Assembly: GCA_903813345.2 (NCBI GenBank)
Contig: CAIIXF020000012.1
Location: 35,166,572-35,230,571 of the forward strand
DNA length: 64,000 bases
Reading direction: 5' to 3'
Source: Owenia fusiformis
Lineage: Eukaryota > Annelida > Polychaeta > Sabellida > Oweniidae
Below the pieces are notes generated by a model, which did not search any database, was not told the origin of the DNA, and saw nothing but the letters and a program-made list of their open reading frames with translations. How positions within the stretch are numbered: position 1 is the stretch's first letter; every line of letters begins with the position of its first letter. Position numbers and translations under genes: made by a program. Below are positions 12,402-23,600 of this stretch, piece after piece.

Positions 12402-14439
12402 ACCCTTTAAGGATATACCAGTGTAACCCTTACGACAATGGTGATATATTTTTAAATTACAGAAATAGAAAATTAACACCTCTATGAAAAGCTCGTTTGT
12501 TAACTTCACGTTTGACAAGTGTTCTGTATTAAATATCAAGGACGCAGAATGACGATATATGACGCTTTGCGACATAGTAATCCATAGCAACTATGAGATT
12601 CTCATTTTCAATGTTGTTTTATCATGACGTCATATAACACTTTTGTTAATGTTTTCTCGGAATATGATACCATTATCTGTGACGTCATCGACATATTGCC
12701 CCATCAACAAATAAACAAACAAATGAACTATACGTCATCAATTCTTCCAAATAATTCAGTAATTTTTTGTATATTCTTGTTTCATTCAAGTTTCGTGTCC
12801 GTTTCTTTCGTTTATCCCAGCAGTATATGTGTATGTGCCCATGTATTACAAACACGACAAATCTAATTTGTAACTTGCTTCTTATTTCGATTCAGTCTGT
12901 ATGAGTTTTCATTAAGTTATAGTCTATAGCCTATGTATTGACCAGGGGTATTTAATATCAAAAGGTAACTGTAAAATACAGTATTCTATTTTGGAATTTC
13001 TATAATTCATGTATACACTTATTACATGAACCACGGACACTTAAAGGATCCGTGCATGAACATTCATTTATATGTATTTCTATTGAAATCATTACCTTGT
13101 TTCGTTCTGTCAAACCAAATACCATCAAACATGTCAAACAAGCCATTCAAACCTTTGTTCAATTTATGTTATTATTCTATATTTTTTATAATTATAGTTA
13201 CCAGTTAAAAATATTTTCCCCAGTAAGTATTAACGACCATGATCGGACATGCCGGATACAATGCGAAAAACGTCCATAGCCGTTCACAAAAACACATTAT
13301 TCGTGTACTACATTCAGTAGACGTATCTTGCTCAAATCCGACAGCTTTACATAAGTGGGGACCTCGGGGTGAGGAATGCACAGGGAATGTACAACCCCAC
13401 CCGAAAATCATCAAAAAGCACACATGCTATATATCACGAGTGAAATCATTCATGCCTGATCTGCGAGGTTATACTTGTGAAGGCAGTTCATTAAGACAGG
13501 ACATGTTGAGTTTTCACAATTGTTAAACTCAAATGTAACGTTATCCTTTCCCGAAAAATGAACAGAAATATTAGCGTATTAGAATAGGACACAAATATAG
13601 CTATTATTTGCCATTTTAATTATCATCGTTTATTGAATGAATGTCTTACTGGGGCATCTAGCCGTCAATTTATTCATAATTTATAATATTTTGAAATGAT
13701 GATTATCATGTGGACTTAGCTAGTTTATGTTTTTGTGAGCAGTCGATTTTGTTAATTCTTGAGAAAGACGTCATATATTTAGTTAAATTATGACGCGAAT
13801 TGACCAGTGGCTTTTGTATCATCGTCAAATCACATCAAACTTCAACGGCATTTTCAAGCGTAAAACAGACCTTTGACCCTATGTTTTCTTTATATCAAAA
13901 TAAACACGAGAACACATTTTTTAAAATGAGCAAATAAAACAAATACCTCAATCGATTGGAAATTTGCGTAATTTTCGATTCAAAACGTGTCAGAATGTGA
14001 AAATGAAAAAGTTCATTTTTTAATGGAAAGACGTTACAAAATCTGACAAATAGGTTTGGGTTAGGGGAAACACTTTAAGTAGAAAAACTAAGAAAAAATG
14101 TCTTGAGTGTGCCAAAATTAAAACTAACGTAATTATAGATAAATGAAGTTTATCTAGGAGCTTCAAAAATCGTCAATACTTCCTAAATCATCATTTTATC
14201 AAAGAAATATAGAAAAAATATATTTTTGGCTGTGAAATCAATGCCGCCACAAATGTTCAAATGAGGATAACGTCACAACTGTTTTCAGAAGCTTCTTGTG
14301 AAAAAACTAAACCTTTGACCTACCCTTTTTATTACATATTTCGAATCGCTTCATCTATGTCTATAATAAAAACCTAGTCTCGTTGAGATTGAAAATGGTC
14401 GATTTTTCGGAGGTTACACTGGTATATCCTTAAGGGGGT
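12402..14439. mobile_element. Possible DNA element bounded by ~28-bp inverted repeats
   Basis: The left repeat (12402-12430) contains AAGGATATACCAGTGTAACC; the right repeat (14411-14439) is its reverse complement with about two mismatches. The enclosed ~2 kb has no long open frame and is rich in TGACGTCA-like sites. The arms end abruptly on both sides, as TIRs do, but I found no clear target-site duplication. It may be two independent copies of a short repeat lying in opposite orientation. Confidence 0.4.
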
Positions 14440-15002
14440 TCTGGCTTGAAAGTGTTGAGTATGGACAAAGAGCATTGGCTCGCAAAGTGCAACATCGATA
14501 TTTTTGCCATATATTGGCGTGTCGTGAATACCAAATTCGAATTCAAACAGCCGCCATTTTGTTCACTTCAACATTTGAATCGTGAATTTTGGTCTATTTT
14601 CAGACCAAAAACTTCCAAAACTCAAGAAATTATATATACTTTGGTTGGTGACCTCCTTCTCATCTAGAGCATTCCCGCGTTATCTTAGCTATAAAACTTA
14701 ATTCGCTAAAAAATATCACGAAACATATTAAAATTACGAATCAGCAATTAAAGTCACTTGTGTATTTTGCATTTCGGTATTCTTTAAGAGAAGAATTGAT
14801 TAGTGGATTCGTAACTGAACGCTGTTTCTAGAAAATAGACCCCAATGCTGTTTTCAAGATGGTATGCTCAATGATCAGATCTGAAATCGCGGCTTAAGCA
14901 CTTAGAAATATACTAGATTTATCATTATCAATACTTATAAAACAATACTTTATTCCGGAAAATTAAGGTATTTGGCTTTCCTTTTCTAAATACACTTCCG
15001 AT
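14440..15002. other. Gene-free stretch
   Basis: Nothing recognised. It is A+T-rich spacer ending at the target duplication of the 5.6-kb transposon. Confidence 0.6.
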
Positions 15003-15005
15003 TGA

Positions 15006-15660
15006 TAGGCCAGTCAATTGGTGATTTCACATCTGACAAATTGCAATAGTTTTGAAACATGGTTTAATTGGTGAATTGATATATATGTAGCAACATATTA
15101 AAAATATAGGAAAATATATGTAGTGGACAAATATGAAATTTCACTTCTTAGGTACCCCCACCCTAATTTTGACTAGGGGTAAGGGAAAAAATAATTTCTC
15201 CATGTTTGAATAGTTTTTACATGTTTTTATGTTGAATTAGTTCATGGGAAAGATTCAGAGTGGATTTAAATCTACTTTTAATGCTTTTTTGTGCCAACAA
15301 TTGACAATTTACCTCCCAAATACACCAAAATATGTTGTCACATGGCCAAAATATTTTATAATAATGTATATATTTCTTAATTGCTTTATCCAAGAGCCAT
15401 GGAAAAATTCATGGAAATACTTCTATATACAGGTAATACACATATGGAATACCGACTTATCAACTTGCATATTGTTGAAGAAAAAAATATTTAAAATTTC
15501 AATTTTTTGCCCCGCCCACTTTTGGGGTGACCTTACTTTTGCAATATAACTTCCAATATATACCACATATGTCCTCAAATTTGATATCAAAATACAGATA
15601 TAAACCCATTCTGTCTTGTACATGACTTTTTATTGGAGTTATTTCCCCTGTCTTGTTAAA
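15006..15660 (+). repeat. Left long terminal inverted repeat of 5.6-kb transposon
   Basis: Pairs in reverse complement with about 19990-20643. The outermost ~20 bases are nearly identical to those of the partner. Similarity is patchy but collinear to about 15545 (the GGGGTGACCTTACTTTTGC block) and weaker to about 15660. Confidence 0.75.
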
Positions 15661-16121
15661 AATCTCATAATATGTTGGATGCAAGATGAAATATTAGGGT
15701 CCAATTACCGTTACTTAATAACAACTGAGATATCACATCTCTATAGCTTTAATCAACTCTAATTTGAGAATACAACAAATACAACATGGTTACCTGACCC
15801 ATAAACACTATCTCTTAGTTGTTTAATCAATAAACAGTTTAAAAATGAAACTCAGAAACACTAGCGCCATCTAAAATTCAAGGGTCGACTTCAAAGTTGA
15901 CTTCAAACGTTTGTTACAATAAACACCTGACCAATCCAACCATTCATCTATTGCAAAATTAGCTTTTCCAAATTAATATATTTGAATAGAGGTGTAGAGA
16001 AAGAAAAATACAAAATGAACATCAAAATAACAATTATACAATTGAATATATAAATAAATAATATCTATTTAATATAAATATACATATATTTATTCTATAT
16101 ATTGTATCAATATAACCAGCC

Positions 16122-19100
16122 ATGTTTCAGAACAACATCAGCTCGTCTGACATGGTCAAATCACGTATTAGTTTTACTAACGATTTACCATCTGCAGATG
16201 CAGTGTACCATAAGGTTTGTAGTGGTAACTTTAGATCAGGCAAGGGCATACCACAACAGTTTCAACTGAGTGATGGGGAAAGGCAACCAAAAATGAAAAG
16301 AATGAGTGGACGCCCTAAAAACATGCAACGACAAGATGCTTTCAATAAAGTTGTCACCTTTCTTGAGGCGAATGATGATGTCCAAATAACTGTCACTGAT
16401 CTTATTAGCAACATGAAAGAGTTCATAAATGACAGTGGAATTGAACCCTATAGCTTTAAATACATGAAGAAAGAGCTGAAAGCATTCTTTGGTGAGAACC
16501 TTATCATCAGTGATATCCAAGGAATACAAAATGTTGTTACCTTTCATGACAATGCTGCCAAAATATTGCATGCTTTTCATCAACACAAAGGAGACCAAGT
16601 AGATGAAAAAGAGAAAATTATAGAAACTGCAGCAAGTTTGATAAAAAGTGCCATAAAGGACAAAAAGCAATCTCCCCAAACTTATCCTGAATATGACACA
16701 ATGTCCTCCATCAATGAGTCATTAGACTTTTTACCTGACATTTTGTCGATGTTTTTGAGCAAGTTGTTTGTTGGTAAAGATGTTAGAAACAGAGTAGCAT
16801 CAATTGGACAAGCTATTTTGCAGGCCACTCGTCCAAATGCCCTTTTGGCCCCATTACAGCTTGGTCTAGGTGTGCAGCTCCATCATCATTTCCAGTCAAG
16901 ATTTTTGATTGACACACTTAACAAACATGGGTTTACTTGCTCATATTCTGAGGTCCAGAAGTTTGAAAGGAATGCAGCATTGATGCAAAACACAGACATA
17001 CCTAGCATTACTCCTAATCATGTTGTACATCATGTTGCAGATAATGTAGATCACAACGTTCGAACTCTCGATGGCAAGAATACGTTCCATGGAATGGGCA
17101 TTATTGCAACAGTCACACCTAAAGTGAGAACAACTCGGCCAGTGATCAGACATGATGTGTCTTCAGAAGACATAGAGGCAATTGGTCGCATCAATACTCA
17201 CTACTATTCAAATGACAATGATATGTTTAGTAGTTTGAGGTATGAAGAGCTTGTGAGACAATCATTTGATAAACCTTTAACAGGCTTTGATCTTGTGTGG
17301 AAATCATCCTTGCTTTTTAAGACTCCTTGTCCACTTTGGTCAGGATTTATGCAGATGGTTTATAAGGGGGAACATCCTGGTGAATCAACAGTCATGTTTC
17401 TACCTATGATAGATATGGACCCAGGTGACATGTCATGTATCTACTCCACTTTGAAATTTGTTGCATCTCATGCTGGACGGTACAACTGCACTCCTGTCAT
17501 CACATTTGATCAGCCACTTTGGTGGAAAGCAAACAAAATTGTGACTAGGGGGGTTTCATATCGAGATGAGTTTTCTTGGCTCTGTAGGCCACATCATGGA
17601 GGGGTCAGGATAAGATGCTGTCCTAAGCTTGGTATATGCTGAAAATACAGTTGGTCATATGTTATCTGGTAAGGCAGTTTCTAGGGCAGTTAGAGGCCAC
17701 CTTCTGATTGATAGTGCATGTAATACTATGTTAGCAGCTCAGATATATGACATTGATCTTGATCAGACCAATGAAGAACAAAATGATTCACAAGAACAAC
17801 CATTTGTAGAAGTAGAGAATGATACTACCCATATTGACCTGAAGGAATTGCATCTTGTCCTTGATAAGGTAATAAACCATGTTCATGACAATGATGACAA
17901 AATTGATGTTGCAACAGTCTTTAGAGAAAAGCTTCAAGCTGAGAAGGACTCACTTCAAAACCTAAAAACAGCAACGCTATGGTTGCAATATATGGATATG
18001 ATCGACCTATTTAGGAATTTCATAAAAGGAGAAAGGATTGGGACTTGGACGCTTCATCTCCAATGTTTGCATGATATGTTGCCATATTTTGCAGCAGCAG
18101 GTCACAATCTATACCTAAAGTCTGGATATCTTTATCTCCAAAAATGAATAACCTTGGAAAACAGAGCCCAGAGGTATATGCCCATTTTATGAATGGGCTA
18201 CATGTCATTCGTCGATCAGATAGGTCATGGGCAAGACTATCTGCAGATCTCATAATTGAGCAATGCCTGATGTGAAGCATCAAGTCAACAGGAGGTCTCA
18301 TGAGAGGCCGGGGCATGGCTGAAATTCAGCGTCTGGTGTGGATTCTTTCCTCACATGCATGTGGAGAGATAAGCAGTGCAATACAAGAACTCACTGATAT
18401 AACATATGCCACAAGTGAGCAGCATAAAGATGCAACACCAACAAGAATCACCAAAGATGTAACAGATGCTAAATGTATCCTGAAATACCTTGTTGAAAGA
18501 AATCCCCTTTTCCTGAACAATCATTACGTAACATCGCAACAGGAGTTGCAGCTTCTTCAGCTGTCAATGCATATGACGCAAAAGAATTAGGCAAAGTGAT
18601 TGTGGCATCTATGATTGGGAAAAAGGTATCTGAGTTCCTTCAAAAGAAAAAGCCAAGCTGTGACCATGGGATCAAAAAACTGCAGTCAAGGATAACAATG
18701 AAGAAATACACATAGATCCTATTTTGCTTTTTCAACGCCTTACCATAGCTGGTACACGATCTGGTGATTTGTCAGAGGCTCTAGGTTATGAGCTTTGTTT
18801 CATTCCACCGCTTTATTTGAATCAAAAGGTGTAATGAGACCAGTAAAATCACAACTGGCAGAAGCATTGTGGACACCAAAAATATCTTCCTTACCAGGGC
18901 CAAGTGACAAAGATGTTCAACATGTGATTGATGGAGGCGCCCTTCTTCATCGCATTCCTTGCCAAAAAGGTTTTACATGGGAGAACATTTTAAGCCAATA
19001 TGTATACTATGTGCAGTTGAGGTACCAAAATGCTAAAATAGTATTTGATGGGTACCAAAATGTCCCTAACACAAAAGATGCAACTCATCTTCGTAGAAAT

Positions 19101-19731
19101 GGAGGGAACACCGGGACTGTTATCTAATTCATTAACACAATGAAACTCCAATGTAAGAAAGAAGATTTCTTAATGAATCAAACAAACAAGCAGAATTTTA
19201 TTTTTCTGCTGTCAGAGCGACTAGAATCAATTGGTTGTGAGGTTTTCCATGCAGAGGCAGATGCAGACCTTCTCATTGTAGAGACTGCAATTGAATGTGG
19301 TGCAACTTCTGAGACCATTCTTGTAGGAGATAGACACTGATCTCCTTGTGCTGCTTATTCATCACGCCTACAACATTGAACATATTCTTCAAGCCTGAAC
19401 CAAAGCAATCCACACACAAAACCAAAATATGGAACATCAAAGATACAAGACTATCTTTAGTCTATATAGATAATTTAAATTAATTTTAAAATCATTTTCT
19501 GTAGCTCTGCATTGTAAAATATAATAAACATTTCCAAGGAAACCAATGTTTAATGAACGGTAGCCTATCAAAGATAGGTGTAGATTTTCGTTCCGTCTTA
19601 CTCCACTCTCCCCTAATTGTAAGACAGGTTGCACAACAATGCACTGCACATGTCGAAAGAATGGAATGAACTGTTCTATGGCATGTGGTGAATGTAGAGG
19701 AATATGTGCAAATATAAATTACGATGACTAA
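16122..19731 (+). pseudogene. Broken transposase-like gene: DDE-type core + XPG/FEN1-like nuclease + Cys8 tail
   Basis: The first frame is open from ATG 16122 for about 475 codons of plausible protein. It includes GVQLHHHFQSRFLIDTLN, DNVDHN (D307/D310) and TFDQPLWWKA (D463). A frameshift in a G-run near 17548 moves the reading to +1, where GGFHIEMSFLG follows. D, D and that E are candidate RNase H-like catalytic residues. Further lesions: TAA 17611, frameshifts near 18140, 18525, 18680 and 18800, TGA 18273, TAA 19125, frameshifts near 19330 and 19387. The C-terminal half carries, in FEN1/XPG order, IDGGALLHR, VFDGYQ, KDATHLRR, HAEADADLL and TDLLVLL. After about 19440 a segment seems lost, and the reading resumes at about 19564 in a tail with eight cysteines (19618-19707), stop 19729-19731. 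I recall similar proteins as abundant uncharacterised ORFs in mussel, oyster and coral genomes. The copy cannot make a full protein. Confidence 0.75.
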
Positions 19732-19989
19732 TTGCCAACCGCAATCTCTCTTGAAGTCCAAAATCTGCAATGCCCCGTAGCAGTCTGAGATACTAGTATT
19801 TTAAGATTTCACAAATCTTTCTAAATCAGTGATTGTACCTTTATTTTAAACAAATACACTACTATACCTTCACATAAGCACATAAATAAGTGCATAATTG
19901 GCACATTTGATATAAATATATGTCAAAACATACAGTATTAGCCTTACAAAATACCCCCCCCCCCCATTTTCCAGATTTTTCAAATTGCA

Positions 19990-20643
19990 GTTATAATTTG
20001 GTCCAAAACAGGAGTCTCAAACTCTAATAAAAGTTAATATTGGATGAAATATGTCCAAATCATTCTTTAAGTTGTAGAATTGTTAGGAAATAATGCATGG
20101 TTTGAAAATTATTTAGCAAAAGTAAGGTCACCCCAAAAGTGGGCGGGGCAAAAATGTAAAACTTATATATTTTTTTTCTTTCCCAATATGCCACTGATGA
20201 TACTGGTATCCCATATATGGTATGTCCATATATACATGTATCACCATGATTTTTTTAATCATTTTGGAATGCACCAGTCTAGAAATATAAGAAAAGATAC
20301 ATGAAATGTCAATCATTTAATGACTCATTTGGGGTCGTCGAGGGTGAAACAAAAAATTCTAAGCCTCAGATGAAAGTTTACTTCGGTAAAAATTTATGTT
20401 TTGTCATTCTATTATCATAATATAACAAGAAAACTTGAAAAGACTATTCAATTATAGATAAAAAAAGGGGTGGGTCGTAGGGGGTACCTATGAAGTAAAA
20501 TTTGACATTTGTCCACTAATTATATTTTCCTATATTTTTGATATGATATAAGGTGAATATTGATCAACAATTTAAACTAAGTTTGCAAACTATTGCAATT
20601 TGTCCTAGGTTAGGCTGTTTTTTTTCACCAATTGACTGGCCTA
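19990..20643 (-). repeat. Right long terminal inverted repeat of 5.6-kb transposon
   Basis: Reverse-complement partner of 15006-15660. The terminus reads TCACCAATTGACTGGCCTA on the plus strand, ending at 20643. Good matches lie at 20108-20153 (the CCCCAAAAGTGGGCGGGGC block) and 20480-20643; weaker similarity reaches to about 19990. Confidence 0.75.
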
Positions 20644-20646
20644 TGA

Positions 20647-23600
20647 ATCAACCTTCCTTATTCAATGACGATGACATTTCTAGCGATCTGATTGGTCCAT
20701 GTGATGCAATCGGATAGCAAGCCCCTTCCCCTGGAGTCAATTGTTGTCATTGGAATCCGGAACGTTACGTCATACCAATGCTCCGACGTTCAACAAAAAT
20801 TGTCTTCGTCAGAAATATTAGACTCTATATATCCCGTATTTTCACATCGTAAAAACCAAATCAGCACACGCTTCGTCGTCCAAAACATGATTTTTCGTTT
20901 GAAAACCATTCAAAAATATCTCATATACGTTGAACTCGCTTGAATGTGAACGTTGTCCATATACTTTGCTATAAAATACAGAAACTAATAAAGAATGCTC
21001 TATGCATCTAACTGCTTCTTTTTTCAGATTATACCCCAGCAATTACATATTAGCAAAATTATCATATTCTTGTAGGCATTTTCTGCTGTGCATTTTGTAA
21101 GTCTTCAAATTCGCAACATTTTTCATTCACACACGTCTTAGATTGTTGTTCGCGTTTGTATTACGACTTATTAACGACCCCTCGTAGACTGCTAATTTTC
21201 CCCAACGGGAGGGTTAATGAAATCAATCTACATATCACCGATTCGCTCATCACCTAAGGACCCGCCTAAATCTACATATCTTTCGCGTGGCTGATCGATA
21301 CGTCTACATTTTTAATATAAAGCGTTCCCAAAATGGACATATTTCACCTATATTGTAACCTAGAGGAGTCTTGATGAATTTGTTAGACATTTAAGAATCT
21401 CGGTTGACGTGTTTTCTTAACCCCTAGAGTGGCCATTGCGATAGATATATCTGACATTTCATTTTTCACGAAAGCGGCTCTAACTTTCAATTTTCGCTCA
21501 CTTATTTATCAGAATGGTTATATGATGGAATTGAGGTGTAAACACGATTTTGGATTTACATGGAACTCTGGATTCCTGGCAAAATGGAAATAGTTATCGG
21601 TTTTGAAGCATTCGAAATTGCATCGCAAATAACTCAAACGACGATTTGGGAAAGCGACAGTACAATACAGTGCAGTGGGACATCTTATACTTCAAAATAT
21701 ACAAAGGCAAAGAGGGACTTGTGTACTTCTATGAAGATTCCTATAAAATTGGGACATCTGCGCTGAAATTTTAAAAACCAATACTTGCCATGCAGCTTCC
21801 TCTCTCCCAGATGTCTTAATTTCCGTCAGTCGCGTATCTCCAAATTGCTTCTTAGCTTTTGACTAATAAATCCAATGAAACAACATTTAGTGTTGTATGT
21901 CAAAAAGACGTTATAAATAAGCGGTTTATGGCAGATGGGAGATGGACTTTTATGACGATAGAGGTGAAATATTAAGAGAAGCAAAATAATGTAATTCAGT
22001 AAATAACTGGTTACATTTATGTGTATTGTGACTAGATAATGCCTTAGAAAGTTGTTTTTACTTTTTATAGTTAAGTTTTATTTATAAGGATAATTTTTAT
22101 AAACCACTTTTAAGCAATGAAAAGTTAACACTGGCAGGGCGTAACAAGGATTTGATATTAGACAAGGCAACAATTTAAACGCGAGGCATAGAGGTTAAAG
22201 ACTAATAGAAATATATTTCTGTAAATATTGGTGAGGTAATTTGCCTCGCCCGCCTCATGACCTAGCTGTACCCATGAGCTGGTTTATGTTTATCATGAAC
22301 GCTTGAGTCGTTTTTTCGTGACGGAAGTATGCAATCTGAGTGGTAAATGTCAAATGTTGGTGTTAAAGAGAAACCGTCGATTGTTATCCCAAACGCACAA
22401 TACAAATCAACAGTCATTCATCATTTCTTATTACTCGTTGTCACTTGGGATGCATCCATTTTAGTCTTACCACTTTTCCTTCGCTAAGAACATTGAAAAA
22501 TTGCAGAAGAGCTTATATTTCCTTTGGGTGCTTAGATAATTTTATAGACCCCTAAATCGTATTTGCTACATCTCGAGATTGACTGATTTCTGAAATTGGT
22601 CGATCATCTTGAGCGTTTTCAGTTGCATGTACTTTCTATATGTTTGGCTCGTTCAGCGGAAAAGCTCGCATTTTCAGAAGCACGTTCATGTTTTCTCCCA
22701 AATTATCTTACAAACGATTAATCTCCAAACGCATATTAATTGTTAACTCCGTTACCCTCTCTACGAATGTCAAAAACAATTGCATTATATAATTATATGA
22801 CGGTTGAACAGCGTAGTAATCCTAAATGCGGCGAACTTTTAATCCCTCCGCCGGGCTGTTAAATGGAAAATACTTCATAACTCAATATAATCTAGTTATG
22901 GTTGAATCCATGGGAATGCAAATTTAATAAACACAACAATATATCTACACTTCTTTGTTGGTTATAACAGAAGGCATATGCATTATATTTTTAGAAAACA
23001 AAGTTGATGAAGATTTCCCAAACGCAGAGGTGAAACTAGAAAACGTGCATTTGGCCCGGAGAATGCCGATCGGTTCACCTAGTATGGGAATCATTGCATC
23101 TCGGTGGTTTAAAGGGATAATTAATTACAACATGTTCAATATTGTAATTAAATTAGAAACTATTAAACGGGCCTTCTTACTATAATACCATAGAGAATGG
23201 ATACAGTGTCTGATGCTTAGAGATAAATAAAAGGTAGAGAAATAAAAACAGTTGAAAATCAATTTACATTTACAGCCCCATATTTACTTCATTTCGTACA
23301 GGTATTGTAGATGAAAAATGATGTCATATACATGAATCTTCGAGTATTTATATCATGAGTATTTCGGTATTTCGATACTTTTGCAGGGAAGTTTAGAAAT
23401 TAGGGGGTTTGTCTATTTCTTTTCCACTGCGGCTTTCTCAAAATGGGTTTCAAACTTCGGAAGCCATTATAAACTTGAGTTGATGGTAGAGGTGAGCGTT
23501 CGTAACGTTAATCTTAAAGAACCACCCCCTAACCCACCCATTTTCAAGATTGTTATCCAAGGTATTTTCAATCATGTTAATTAAATGTGAATTCATGGAA

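Larger units (their letters stand above)
15003..20646 (+). mobile_element. 5.6-kb DNA transposon with long TIRs, Academ-like, inactivated
   Basis: The element spans 15006-20643, flanked by TGA at 15003-15005 and 20644-20646; a 2-bp TA reading is also possible because the ends are palindromic. Its termini are inverted copies of TAGGCCAGTCAATTGGTGA. The inverted similarity runs about 0.65 kb inward on each side, with shared blocks such as TTGCAATAGTTT, AAAAATATAGGAAAATATA, AGTGGACAAAT and GCCCCGCCCACTTTTGGGGT. Between the arms is one broken plus-strand gene (16122-19731). Long TIRs, a short target duplication, an XPG-like nuclease region and a Cys8 tail agree with my recollection of the Academ superfamily; that assignment is inference. 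A poly-C run lies at about 19962. TIR divergence and many lesions in the gene indicate an old, dead copy. Confidence 0.8.
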
